The position numbers and the translations under genes were made by a program. From Ruminococcus sp. Marseille-P6503 (GTDB lineage Bacteria; Bacillota; Clostridia; Oscillospirales; Ruminococcaceae): 64,000 bases of DNA. The stretch is from contig NZ_UWPB01000002.1 of NCBI RefSeq assembly GCF_900604945.1, forward strand, positions 558,001-622,000, read 5' to 3'. The notes under the pieces were generated by a model. That model saw only the letters and a program-made list of their open reading frames with translations. It was not told the origin of the DNA and did not search any database. Shown piece after piece: positions 1 through 7,968 of the stretch; positions within the stretch are counted from its first letter, which is position 1, and every line of letters starts with the position of its first letter.

Positions 1-116
1 CTGCGGCTGTGAATTATGAGCTGCTTGAAAACAGTATGCGGGAGGCGGAGCAGTTTGCAAAGGACTGTATTGAATGCGGTATGAAGGAATATTACAGGAA
101 TATTGAAGGGTCGTGA
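1..116 (+). CDS. C-terminal end of an unidentified protein (partial)
   Basis: An open frame enters from the left edge (first full codon at base 3) and stops at TGA 114-116, giving the last 37 residues of a protein. They are charged and probably helical, ending in EYYRNIEGS. I do not recognise the family. It lies 48 bases upstream of a DUF4314 gene in the same direction, so it is probably another accessory gene of the mobile element. The bases from its stop codon onward (114-127) recur near the right edge of the window. Confidence 0.55.
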   Translation, partial: AAVNYELLENSMREAEQFAKDCIECGMKEYYRNIEGS

Positions 117-164
117 TACCAATGGACTAATATACTATTAAAAAAGAAACTATACGGAGGAAAT

Positions 165-440
165 ATGATGATATATGATCAGAACAAGGTTGAAATACTC
201 AGACAGAGATACCCTGAAGGCACAAGGATCTGCCTTGACAGCATGGAAAACGATCCACAGCCGATTCCGTCAGGCGCTGTGGGAACGGTAAAAGCAGTGG
301 ATGACGCGGGTAATATTCTAATGAAATGGGATAACGGACGTTCCCTTTCGCTGATACCCGGCGAGGACTGTTTTCATAAAATTCAGCAGGAAGAAACGGA
401 GAGTCTGTCCGAGGAAGCCGAAATGGATATGTCAATGTAG
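165..440 (+). CDS. DUF4314 domain protein
   Basis: This 91-residue protein has the DUF4314 pattern: YPEGTRICL near residue 15, a central GAVGTVKAVDDAGNILMKWDNG stretch and LIPGEDCF near residue 64. The family is a small beta-barrel-like domain common in Tn1549-like conjugative elements, and its function is unknown. The start follows GGAGG at 156-160 with proper spacing. ATG 165 and ATG 168 are both possible. The acidic tail (residues 75-91) is probably disordered. It is the first intact accessory gene in the window. Confidence 0.8.
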   Translation: MMIYDQNKVEILRQRYPEGTRICLDSMENDPQPIPSGAVGTVKAVDDAGNILMKWDNGRSLSLIPGEDCFHKIQQEETESLSEEAEMDMSM

Positions 441-482
441 GAAGCTGGAATAAACCTGTCAATATGAAAGGGGGCGTTTGAG

Positions 483-527
483 ATGAGGACCGCAGAACCA
501 TATAAGCCAAAACCAATAGAGCATTAA
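483..527 (+). CDS. possible 14-residue leader peptide upstream of the C5 methylase
   Basis: A short frame (MRTAEPYKPKPIEH) begins 10 bases after a G-rich ribosome-site-like stretch and stops at TAA 525-527. It ends just before a terminator-like hairpin that precedes the methylase gene. The leader peptide, hairpin and gene order is what a translational or transcriptional attenuator would look like. No homologue is known to me, so it may equally be a chance frame. Confidence 0.25.
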   Translation: MRTAEPYKPKPIEH

Positions 528-528
528 G

Positions 529-557
529 CCGTTATGAGAGATCATAGCGGTTTTTTT
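529..557 (+). terminator. terminator-like hairpin in the methylase leader
   Basis: CCGTTATGA (529-537) pairs with TCATAGCGG (542-550) with one G-U pair, across a four-base loop, followed by seven T. It looks like an intrinsic terminator or attenuator. The first ATG of the methylase frame (534) lies inside the stem, which argues against that ATG being the true start. Confidence 0.6.
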
Positions 558-1859
558 ATTGCCCTTAACAGAAAGGAAAATAACATAATAAGAGTATTTG
601 ACGTATTTTCAGGAATCGGAGGATTCCGTTCAGGACTTGAGAAAGCGGGAGGCTTTGAGATCATAGGCTGGTGCGAGATCGACAAGTACGCTAAAAAAGC
701 ATACGAAACAATGTACGATACGAAAGGAGAGATGTACTTTGACGACGCGAGAAAAATCGACCCAAATGAATTGCCCGATTTCGACCTTATTTGCGCAGGC
801 TTCCCTTGCCAGAGCTTTTCAATCGCTGGAAAACGGGGAGGATTTAACGACGCGAGAGGAACGCTGTTCTTTGAAATTGCCAGAATCGCTGCCGTTAAAA
901 AACCTAAATATCTGCTGCTTGAAAACGTACCCGGTCTCCTATCGCATGACGGGGGCAGGACGTTTGCGGTCATCCTCGGTACGTTGGATGAACTGGGGTA
1001 CGATGTCACATGGCAGGTGCTTAACAGCGCAAATTTTGGAGTCGCCCAATCCCGAAAGAGAGTGTTCATTATCGGATTTCTTAGAGAAAAACGCTCCGGA
1101 AAAGTACTGTCTTTCACCGACGCAAATCCAAAAGCTATTGTACAGCGCATACCCGGACGGGAGGGCTGCCGAGTCTACTCCACCGACGGACTGAGCATAA
1201 CGCTTACGGGAACGGCGGGAGGCTTCGGCGGAAAAACGGGACTTTATGAGATCTTAGGGCTTCCCATAAAGGTAAAGACCAAGTCGGGATATCAGACAGC
1301 ATTGCCGGGTGATAGTATCGATCTTGCATATCCGAATCTTAACTCAAGGCGAGGTCGGGTAGGTCACGATGTAGCACACACGCTGACAACAAGCTGTAAT
1401 CAGGGGTATTACGCTATGTGCATAGATATGAATCCCGATCCTAAGGTGACGGAGCTTGCCAGATGCATAACCACACGTCAGGACAGCGGAATAGGCAGCC
1501 ATAAAGGAGAAAAATCCGGAGTTATGGTTATGGAAGAACCGAGAGCAATATTGAATCCCTTTAAGCCGCGTACAAGGCAGCTAGGCAGACGGGTAAAAGA
1601 ATCTAACGAACCGATGTTCACGCTTACCGTGACAGACAGGCACGGCGTAATTTACAACGGACTTATCCGCAGGCTCATGCCTATTGAGGCTTGGCGATTG
1701 CAGGGGTTTACGGACGAGCAGTTCAATAAAGTCAAAGCAGCCGGAATGTCCGACGCGCAGCTCTACAAGCAGGCGGGAAACGCCGTGTCCGTACCTGTAG
1801 CGGAAGCGATAGCAAGGAATATATTAGAGCTTGAAAAGGAGGATGAGAAACATGAATAA
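534..1859 (+). CDS. DNA (cytosine-5-)-methyltransferase
   Basis: The protein methylates cytosine C5 in DNA and probably protects the element from host restriction. Numbered from ATG 534, motif I is DVFSGIGGF (23-31), motif IV is GFPCQSFS with catalytic Cys92, motif VI is ENV (130-132) and motif VIII is QSRKRV (172-177). A long target-recognition region follows (about 185-385), and motif X is GNAVSVPVAEAIA near the C-terminus. All catalytic motifs are present. The first ATG sits inside a terminator-like hairpin. Homologues normally begin close to motif I, so the real start may be a non-ATG codon near 585 (ATA), preceded by AAAGGA. No endonuclease gene is adjacent, so it is a solitary methylase. 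It overlaps the next gene by 8 bases. Confidence 0.93.
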   Translation: MRDHSGFFIALNRKENNIIRVFDVFSGIGGFRSGLEKAGGFEIIGWCEIDKYAKKAYETMYDTKGEMYFDDARKIDPNELPDFDLICAGFPCQSFSIAGKRGGFNDARGTLFFEIARIAAVKKPKYLLLENVPGLLSHDGGRTFAVILGTLDELGYDVTWQVLNSANFGVAQSRKRVFIIGFLREKRSGKVLSFTDANPKAIVQRIPGREGCRVYSTDGLSITLTGTAGGFGGKTGLYEILGLPIKVKTKSGYQTALPGDSIDLAYPNLNSRRGRVGHDVAHTLTTSCNQGYYAMCIDMNPDPKVTELARCITTRQDSGIGSHKGEKSGVMVMEEPRAILNPFKPRTRQLGRRVKESNEPMFTLTVTDRHGVIYNGLIRRLMPIEAWRLQGFTDEQFNKVKAAGMSDAQLYKQAGNAVSVPVAEAIARNILELEKEDEKHE

Positions 1860-2628
1860 TATGGTCAAGATTTTTAAAAATGAGGAATTTGGTTCACTCA
1901 GAATTTTAAATGAAGATAACGGCAGAATCATGTTCTGCGGAAAGGATGTGGCTTCTGCATTGGGCTACAGCAACACAAAGGACGCAATAAGGCGGCATTG
2001 CAGGTGGGGCGTGAAACACGACCTACCTCATCCGCAGTCTCCAAGCAAGAGCATTAAGATGATTTTTATTCCTGAGGGCGATGTTTACAGACTTGTCGCA
2101 CACAGCAACCTGCCGAGAGCTGCGGAATTTGAGTCGTGGATTTTTGATAAGATCTTGCCTCAAATCAATCAAACAGGCGGCTATGTGGGTAATGCGGATA
2201 TGTTCGTTGACAATTACCTGTCTTTTTGTGAAGAACCGATAAAGGAGCTTTTCAAGCTTCAGTTCCGCTGTATTGATCAGCTCAACGAGCGTATCCGGCA
2301 TGACAAACCGTTGGTGGAGTTTGCAAATCAGGTTTCAAATACCGATAATCTCATCGATATGAACGAAATGGCAAAGCTTGCGAGAGCAGAAAGAATTCCT
2401 ATTGGCAGAAACAGGCTGTACGCCGTTCTCAGAGGAATGGGTATCCTTATGACCGACAATCTCCCCTATCAGAAATATATAGACAGAGGATATTTTAAAG
2501 TGAAGGAGTCGGCTTTTAAAACCTCCGCAATGACAAAAACCTATCGGCAGACCTACGTCACAGGCAAGGGTCAGTTGTTTGTCATAGGTCTGCTGAAAAA
2601 ATATTATGGGAAGGAGTTTTTGCATTAA
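1852..2628 (+). CDS. phage-type antirepressor (Bro-N plus KilAC-like C-terminus)
   Basis: The N-terminal half matches a Bro-N DNA-binding domain: FGSLRILNEDNGRIMFCGKDVASALGY at about 13-40, then IPEGDVYRLVAHSNLPRA and FESWIFDKILPQI. The C-terminal part (from about residue 165) resembles the KilAC/ANT domain, with MNEMAKLARAERIPIGRNRLYAVLRGMG. Such proteins bind DNA and often counteract repressors in phages and integrative elements. I chose ATG 1852 over the upstream in-frame ATG 1831 because AAGGAGG lies at the right distance before it. It overlaps the methylase by 8 bases and abuts the next gene, so all are probably co-transcribed. Confidence 0.85.
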   Translation: MNNMVKIFKNEEFGSLRILNEDNGRIMFCGKDVASALGYSNTKDAIRRHCRWGVKHDLPHPQSPSKSIKMIFIPEGDVYRLVAHSNLPRAAEFESWIFDKILPQINQTGGYVGNADMFVDNYLSFCEEPIKELFKLQFRCIDQLNERIRHDKPLVEFANQVSNTDNLIDMNEMAKLARAERIPIGRNRLYAVLRGMGILMTDNLPYQKYIDRGYFKVKESAFKTSAMTKTYRQTYVTGKGQLFVIGLLKKYYGKEFLH

Positions 2629-3197
2629 TGGAAATCAAGAGCGTATCTTTACACGATCTGAGAAAAATGAACGACAGCGAGGGGCTTGTTCTGCAGGGCT
2701 GCGGCGGCGACCTGAAAGAATGGGTCGACGGCATAAACGATATGTTAACGGAAAGCGGAATATTGCAGAATGAAAGTCGATTTGAAAAGGTATATAGCTT
2801 TAATAACGGAAATCTTACCTGTCTGCTGTTTCCGTTTGACGACGTTCAGCTTAATGTCGGCAGGCTTGCAATGTGGAGATTGCAGACTCACGAGCAGTTC
2901 GGCGGCACATGGCTTTCCGATTATGTTCCTAACAAACTTGGCGGTTTTGCTCATGATATAGAACAAAAACAGAAAAAGCCTGAATGTCCCCTCATAGGTC
3001 AGAACGGAAACATATTTAACCTTATGGGAATAGCTTCACGTACCTTGAAAAGAAACGGAATGGCAGATGAGGCAAAGGAAATGTGCAGCCGTATCACCTC
3101 TTGCAGCAGCTATGACAAGGCGCTGTGTATTATCGGAGAATATGTGGAGATCACGTCTGTCAATGAAGAAGAAAATCTTGATATGGAGATGGGCTGA
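2628..3197 (+). CDS. conserved conjugative-element protein of unknown function
   Basis: This 189-residue soluble protein has no signal peptide. I recognise it only as a type that travels with Tn1549-like elements. It has a central segment LNVGRLAMWRLQTHEQFGG, and a C-terminal helical segment (about 120-175) running from GQNGNIFNLMG to ALCIIGEYVEI, which looks like a separate small domain also found at the end of other element proteins. The start codon overlaps the stop of the antirepressor gene by one base, so it is translationally coupled. No function can be assigned. Confidence 0.75.
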   Translation: MEIKSVSLHDLRKMNDSEGLVLQGCGGDLKEWVDGINDMLTESGILQNESRFEKVYSFNNGNLTCLLFPFDDVQLNVGRLAMWRLQTHEQFGGTWLSDYVPNKLGGFAHDIEQKQKKPECPLIGQNGNIFNLMGIASRTLKRNGMADEAKEMCSRITSCSSYDKALCIIGEYVEITSVNEEENLDMEMG

Positions 3198-3230
3198 CGC
3201 TGAAAGCGGAGGCTCAAAAAGGAGAGTAAA

Positions 3231-4097
3231 ATGCCAAATCATGTAACAAACCGAATAAAGATTACAGGCGATCCCGATACGGTAAAACGTGTTATGGACG
3301 CAGTCAAAAATGAATCAGGGATAGGAACGATCGATTTTGAAAAGATCATTCCTATCCCTGAAAATATTTATCGGGGTGGTCTCAGTCGGGAGGAATTTAA
3401 GCTCTACGGCAAAAACAACTGGTACGACTGGTGTATAGCCAACTGGGGAACAAAATGGAATGCTTACGGGTTTGATAATAATGCCCGGCAAAGAGCTGAT
3501 AATGAGATAATATTTCTTACGGCGTGGTCAGCGCCGCATCCTGTCATACAAAGGCTGGCGGAAATGTTTCCCGAAATTAAAATCAACCATGAGTGGGCGG
3601 ATGAGGATATCGGCATGAACTGCGGAAGGTATCAGTATTATGACGGTGAGCGAATAAGAGATTATTTTCCCGAAAGCGAAAAGGAACGACTTGAATTTGC
3701 CGCAGAAGTTATGGATGTCGATCTTGAGGATTACGGACTTATCCTAAACGCAGCCGGAACAGGGTATATTGATTTCAGTCAGGACGAATTCGAGCTTATA
3801 GAACTATTCGGACAGACTGCGCTGTTTACCAACGACAGAATAACAGACGCTGATATTCCCAAAGGTTTGCACTGCTTTCAGCTACGAACATCGGACGACG
3901 GATCACATTTCTGTTCAATAGAAAAGAGAGTTGCCGTTAATCGCGGCGGTTCGGTCGTAACCAAAGAACCGCTTGATCTGGGAGAAAAGGGATTCATACC
4001 TCTGACCGAGGATACGGAGCCGAACTTTATGGGTGAAATCGTTACGTTCGCCGATTTTATCGAACAAACTCAAGAGCTTGGAATGGAGATGAAATAA
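3231..4097 (+). CDS. YubB ferredoxin-like plus LPD28 domain protein
   Basis: Residues 1-125 match the YubB/DUF1281 ferredoxin-like domain: MPNHVTNRIKITG at the start, NWGTKWNAYG near 75 and a FLTAWSAPHPVI strand. From about residue 160 to 265 it matches large polyvalent-associated domain LPD28, with DYGLILNAAGTGYIDFS and GLHCFQLRTSDDG. Both domains are known from anti-restriction and accessory proteins of plasmids and conjugative elements; their biochemical role is not settled. The start is fixed by AAAAGGAGAG at about 3218. The stop overlaps the ATG of the next small gene by one base. Confidence 0.8.
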   Translation: MPNHVTNRIKITGDPDTVKRVMDAVKNESGIGTIDFEKIIPIPENIYRGGLSREEFKLYGKNNWYDWCIANWGTKWNAYGFDNNARQRADNEIIFLTAWSAPHPVIQRLAEMFPEIKINHEWADEDIGMNCGRYQYYDGERIRDYFPESEKERLEFAAEVMDVDLEDYGLILNAAGTGYIDFSQDEFELIELFGQTALFTNDRITDADIPKGLHCFQLRTSDDGSHFCSIEKRVAVNRGGSVVTKEPLDLGEKGFIPLTEDTEPNFMGEIVTFADFIEQTQELGMEMK

Positions 4098-4237
4098 TGC
4101 TTAATTTATTCATAGGTCTGGCGATAGGAGGAACAGCGGGGCTTACTGTCGGATGCCTTCTGGTATCGGCAAAAAACGCCGACAGAGAAATCGAAAGACT
4201 TAACAAAGAATTAAATAACCTTAAAAATGACATTTGA
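4097..4237 (+). CDS. small membrane protein, DUF3789-like
   Basis: This 46-residue frame has one hydrophobic helix (about residues 2-23, LNLFIGLAIGGTAGLTVGCL) and then a charged amphipathic helix (REIERLNKELNNLKND) that could form a short coiled coil. Size and layout resemble the DUF3789 proteins of Tn1549-like elements. Its ATG overlaps the stop of the upstream gene, which implies coupled translation. Its function is unknown; it is probably anchored in the inner membrane with the coil in the cytoplasm. Confidence 0.65.
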   Translation: MLNLFIGLAIGGTAGLTVGCLLVSAKNADREIERLNKELNNLKNDI

Positions 4238-4320
4238 TTTTTGAATCAAAACAAAAGGCGCGGATTGAAAAGTATGCGATAATAAAGCTATAGCGCAAAT
4301 TGCGCCGTCCGCGCGAGGAC

Positions 4321-4386
4321 AAGCCGTTTTGCCAATGACAGAAAAGATTCTGTAATCGGCAAAACGGCTTAACTTCTGTCATTGGC
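4321..4386 (+). promoter_or_regulatory. two mutually exclusive hairpins upstream of the adenine methylase
   Basis: Stem A pairs 4321-4333 with 4358-4370 (13 bp, perfect), enclosing a smaller ACAGAA/TTCTGT hairpin. Stem B pairs 4331-4343 with 4374-4386 (13 bp, perfect). Both need bases 4331-4333, and stem B breaks the inner hairpin, so the two folds compete. They lie directly before the ribosome site of the methylase gene. This geometry fits a riboregulator or protein-binding leader. No known riboswitch class was recognised. Confidence 0.6.
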
Positions 4387-4408
4387 TTTAACGGCGGATA
4401 GGAGTAAA

Positions 4409-5275
4409 ATGGACAGTTTCATGTCGTGGGTAGGCGGCAAAAAGGCGCTGAGGGACGAGATTCTCTCAAGGTTTCCGCTTTACTATGAGAAATATATCGA
4501 GGTTTTCGGAGGGGCAGGCTGGGTACTGTTTCATAAACCGCCGGGCATGGATTTCGAGGTCTGGAACGACTATAACTCAAACCTTGCAAATCTGTACCGC
4601 TGCGTCAGGGATAAACCGAATAAGCTTAAATACAAGCTCAGGTACGTCCTTAATTCCCGCGAGGACTTTAATTGGATCGCGGCTCTTCATAAGAAAGGAC
4701 TGTTCGGCAGATTCCGCGACGCTGACAGGGCGGCTAAGTTCTATCAGCTGATACGGTACAGCTATGCAAGCGGTCTTGACAGCTTCGGCAGTCAGCCTCA
4801 TTCCATGTGGGCGGATTTTCCGCAGATAGATATGGCGGCGAGAAGATTGCAGAAGGTTGTGATCGAGAATAAGGATTTTGAAGGGCTGATAAGGCATTAC
4901 GACCGCTCCGTCAGCTTTTTTTACTGCGATCCCCCGTACTTTTCCACGGAGAACTACTACAAGGACGTCGGCTTTAAAAAGGAGGATCATATCAGACTCA
5001 GAGATACGCTTCTGAAAATCAAGGGAAAGTTTTTGGTATCGTATAACGACTGCCCTGAAATCAGGAAGCTGTGGGACCGACCGGGCATATATATTGAGGA
5101 AATATCAAGGCTTAACAATCTTGCTCAAAGGTACGAAGGCGGCTGTATGTACAGCGAGCTGTTTATCTCAAACTACAGGCAAACGGAAAGAAACGCGCTT
5201 CAGCTTTCAATGTTTGACGAAAATACGGGAGGTATTTTAAATGAAAAAAGTATTAATGACGCAGGCGATGACTGA
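4409..5275 (+). CDS. DNA adenine methylase (Dam/D12 class)
   Basis: The protein transfers a methyl group to adenine N6 in DNA. The AdoMet-binding motif is SWVGGKKAL at the N-terminus, followed by the EVFGGAGWVLF strand. The catalytic DPPY motif lies in FFYCDPPYFST (about 172-182). The start at ATG 4409 follows TAGGAG with good spacing and puts the first motif five residues in; an upstream TTG at 4382 is less likely. The tail carries LQLSMF, which resembles the sliding-clamp binding motif QL(S/D)LF. It overlaps the next gene by 35 bases. It is probably part of the element's protection against restriction. Confidence 0.92.
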   Translation: MDSFMSWVGGKKALRDEILSRFPLYYEKYIEVFGGAGWVLFHKPPGMDFEVWNDYNSNLANLYRCVRDKPNKLKYKLRYVLNSREDFNWIAALHKKGLFGRFRDADRAAKFYQLIRYSYASGLDSFGSQPHSMWADFPQIDMAARRLQKVVIENKDFEGLIRHYDRSVSFFYCDPPYFSTENYYKDVGFKKEDHIRLRDTLLKIKGKFLVSYNDCPEIRKLWDRPGIYIEEISRLNNLAQRYEGGCMYSELFISNYRQTERNALQLSMFDENTGGILNEKSINDAGDD

Positions 5276-5492
5276 AAACGGAATATCCAGATTTGACGGT
5301 CTCTATGATGAGAATGGGTTTCCCGTGACGGCGGAGCTTGAAAAGAACGAGGACGGAGTCGTTTTCACCCTGCTTCACAAAGAGCTTACGGAGGCGGAAA
5401 AGCAGGCGGTCTGCGATGAATACGACGACTGCGCCGGCTGTCCCATCCGCGGTATATGCGCGAAGGACTTAGGCTCAGACAATTTGTTTTAA
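5241..5492 (+). CDS. small cysteine-containing protein of unknown function
   Basis: This 83-residue protein has an N-terminal beta-rich half and a C-terminal cysteine cluster (CDEYDDCAGCPIRGIC, about 59-74) that could hold a metal ion. The start ATG 5241 follows GGAGG by seven bases and lies inside the end of the Dam-like gene, so it is translated in the same operon. I do not recognise the family. Similar small Cys-rich proteins occur in conjugative elements; compare the gene at 51214. Confidence 0.65.
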   Translation: MKKVLMTQAMTENGISRFDGLYDENGFPVTAELEKNEDGVVFTLLHKELTEAEKQAVCDEYDDCAGCPIRGICAKDLGSDNLF

Positions 5493-5510
5493 AGAAAGGA
5501 CGGATAAATT

Positions 5511-6893
5511 ATGAGATTTCTGTACAGAAAATCCTATGAAGAGGCAAAAATATGCGAGGAAACCGAACTATGGCGTGAAAGCCGTATAGAAAATATACGC
5601 TGCTGCAAGGAGATTGACAAAGCGGCTTCCGAAAGCTTCGACGGATACAGCTTAAGCGATTCGGGAGCGGAGAGCGTAATTGCAAGATTCGGATACGACC
5701 GCGCCATGTGGGTACTTGCGGCAAGTATCAGAAACAACGCTAACGACGGCAGGTTCTCGGAGGATAATAAGGCGTGGGCGAAGTCTGTGATTCCAAGCCA
5801 TATATCTCAAAAAGAAACGATAGAATACTGCTCCGACTGTCACCCTGCCGTGCTTAACGGCTTTACCGAGCAGGTCCGTGAAAAATATGCCCGGTTAGGG
5901 CTTCTCGGCAGCAAGCAATGCGTTCATTCAGATGAACCGCAGGACTATACGAATAAGCTGATGATAATAAAGCCGGAGCTTCTGACAGAGGAATACAGAA
6001 AGCCGGAATACCAGTATTTCTACGCCGCTGACGGCTGCGGATGCGATCCGGAAAAACCCGGCGGACTGGTGTTCGGTAACTATCTCATCGACGGGGACAG
6101 AGCTTCTTTGCGCCGCGGGGAATTCATAGGCATCGCGGACAGAGAGCAGCTTCCGAAGTGGGCGGTGAAACGGCTCGAGTATATGGAGGCTCCGCAGATG
6201 AAGATAAGGATATTTCAGATAGACCATGAAAAGGACGAAAACAAGCTTGCGTTTATGGACTACGATTACACACAATCGCACGGAGGTGTAAAGGCTGAAA
6301 ACTACCGTCAGGTATACGGCGGTACCGTAAACTGCGGAAATCTTGAAGAAGTCTTTGCGCTTTGCAATTCGGATAAATTGCCGCCCGGCTACTGCGGAGA
6401 AGCCATGTCGGTAAGCAATGTGATAGAGGTCTGCGGCGGAAAGGACATGGGCTTTTACTTCTGCGACAGCGTGGGCTTCAGACCGATAGACTTTGATATA
6501 TTACGGACAGATCATCTGGATATGATGAGAATAGTCGTCGCGGAGGCTGTAAAAGCGCCCTATGTCGCTGAGATCAGACGCGAGCTTCAGGCAATGCAGT
6601 CAGTGGTGGGAGGGCGTATTGAACCGATATATTTCGAGCCTGACAACGACGCGGTCGCATGGTGCAACGAAGAATTTCTGCTTTATGATTATGAACCCAA
6701 CAGAGTCATAGGCGGAGTCCTTGTTCGCGGTACGCTGTATATTTCAGGCAACGAGCTTACAAACGACGGCTGGGACAGCCGCTCTTTGACCTCCCCCCAG
6801 ATCGTCAAATACCTTGCGGCTCTGGCACAGCCCGTATTAGAGCTGGAGGAATCGCCTTCCCTGCAGGAGGACGGCTTGACGATCATTATGTAA
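5511..6893 (+). CDS. DUF3849 / YodL / DUF3846 fusion protein
   Basis: Three modules can be read in this 460-residue protein. Residues 1-125 match DUF3849 (FLYRKSYEEAK at the start, FGYDRAMWVLAASI near 60). Residues about 230-335 match the YodL domain (MKIRIFQIDHEKDENKLAF through GYCGEAMSVSNVIEV to FYFCDSVGFRPIDFD). Residues about 345-425 match DUF3846 (MRIVVAEAVKAPYVAEI through VGGRIEPIYFE). These domains commonly occur, alone or fused, in large accessory proteins of Firmicutes conjugative elements, and no reaction is known for them. AAGGACGG precedes the ATG. A terminator follows, closing the first accessory operon. Confidence 0.8.
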   Translation: MRFLYRKSYEEAKICEETELWRESRIENIRCCKEIDKAASESFDGYSLSDSGAESVIARFGYDRAMWVLAASIRNNANDGRFSEDNKAWAKSVIPSHISQKETIEYCSDCHPAVLNGFTEQVREKYARLGLLGSKQCVHSDEPQDYTNKLMIIKPELLTEEYRKPEYQYFYAADGCGCDPEKPGGLVFGNYLIDGDRASLRRGEFIGIADREQLPKWAVKRLEYMEAPQMKIRIFQIDHEKDENKLAFMDYDYTQSHGGVKAENYRQVYGGTVNCGNLEEVFALCNSDKLPPGYCGEAMSVSNVIEVCGGKDMGFYFCDSVGFRPIDFDILRTDHLDMMRIVVAEAVKAPYVAEIRRELQAMQSVVGGRIEPIYFEPDNDAVAWCNEEFLLYDYEPNRVIGGVLVRGTLYISGNELTNDGWDSRSLTSPQIVKYLAALAQPVLELEESPSLQEDGLTIIM

Positions 6894-6903
6894 AGATGTT
6901 GAC

Positions 6904-6929
6904 AAATACCAATAATTATGGTATTTTTT
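6904..6929 (+). terminator. intrinsic terminator after the DUF3849 fusion gene
   Basis: AAATACCA (6904-6911) pairs with TGGTATTT (6919-6926) around a seven-base loop and runs into T residues. It ends the accessory operon that starts near base 165. Confidence 0.65.
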
Positions 6930-7081
6930 AAACGTAAGCTTTTATTGGTTATGCTGTAAAAACCCTTGCTCGGTTTGTCTGACAGGTAGAATTTTTCCGT
7001 AAACGGTAGATATCCGCGCGGCAGTGTGGTATGCTGGATTTAACAGCAAAGGCTGAAATATATACACGGGGTGTGACAATT

Positions 7082-7894
7082 ATGAAAAGGACATTGGCGG
7101 TATTGATAATATGCGGACTTGCGCTGTCAGGCTGCGGAAAAACAGAACCGGACGGAGCTGAGCTTCAGGCGGGAAAAACCGAATCGGCTTCGGCTGCCTC
7201 AACGGTAACGACCGCGCCCGTATCAACGGCTTCGTCAGTTAAGACGACCGCTGTAAAAACAACATCCAAAACATCAGCAAAAACAACGGTAAAAACCACG
7301 TCTGAAAGTACGGCGAAAAGTACGGAAAAGAAAAGCGGTACCAAAAAGAGCAGCAAGAAGACCGACGTAACTACCCAAGCGCCGCGGTACGGTAACGAAC
7401 AGGATAATAACGGCAATTATCAAGCGGGAGGAAATAACGGCGGTCAAACTCAGCCGCAAAGTCAGAATACGACAGCTTCGCAGAAAACCGAGAAGCCAAG
7501 CCAAACGCAGAAGAAAACCACAACTGCAAAGAAAACCGAAAAGCCAAAGCCAAAACCGACAGAAGCTCCTGAGCCGCAGGGACTTTCACAGGCAGATATA
7601 TCAGAGATAAACGGATATATCAAACAGGCTGCTAAGTCTTACGGTATGGCAGGAACTAATATATTAAGCGGATACGTTGATGTATGGAGTGAATATTCGT
7701 TTAATCCTCCGATAAATACTGCAATAAACGATACTGTTCCATTAATAAAAAATTATGTGGATTCGGAATTAGGCAGAATTTATAGGGAGTGGTCAAATGA
7801 TGGGGTATCAGATGAAGAAATATCACAATATTTATACATTAATGTATATTGGGAAAAGGACGGAGATAAATATTGGATATATTTAATGTGGTAA
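7082..7894 (+). CDS. lipoprotein with a long Thr/Lys-rich linker
   Basis: The signal peptide ends in a lipobox, LSGC, with the lipidated Cys at residue 20, so the protein should be anchored on the outer face of the membrane. Residues about 25-175 are a low-complexity Thr/Ser/Lys/Pro linker that would span the cell wall. Residues about 178-270 form a compact C-terminal domain (from LSQADISEINGYIK to YWIYLMW) that I do not recognise. An upstream in-frame ATG at 7031 exists, but ATG 7082 gives the canonical signal peptide. It stands alone between two terminators, just before the adhesin gene, and may be a surface accessory factor for conjugation. Confidence 0.8.
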   Translation: MKRTLAVLIICGLALSGCGKTEPDGAELQAGKTESASAASTVTTAPVSTASSVKTTAVKTTSKTSAKTTVKTTSESTAKSTEKKSGTKKSSKKTDVTTQAPRYGNEQDNNGNYQAGGNNGGQTQPQSQNTTASQKTEKPSQTQKKTTTAKKTEKPKPKPTEAPEPQGLSQADISEINGYIKQAAKSYGMAGTNILSGYVDVWSEYSFNPPINTAINDTVPLIKNYVDSELGRIYREWSNDGVSDEEISQYLYINVYWEKDGDKYWIYLMW

Positions 7895-7916
7895 AATGAA
7901 ATAAAATAAGCGTAAA

Positions 7917-7945
7917 GACCGATGGTAAAAACATCGGTCTTTTTT
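7917..7945 (+). terminator. intrinsic terminator after the lipoprotein gene
   Basis: GACCGATG (7917-7924) pairs perfectly with CATCGGTC (7932-7939) across a seven-base loop, followed by six T. Confidence 0.85.
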
Positions 7946-7968
7946 ATGTTTAAGAAAGGAAATCGTAT

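Noticed and set aside
199-1150. Long minus-strand frames opposite the DUF4314 and C5 methylase genes
   Set aside because: The plus-strand genes have clear family motifs and ribosome sites; the minus-strand frames are Ser/Arg/Phe-rich shadows without starts or homology.
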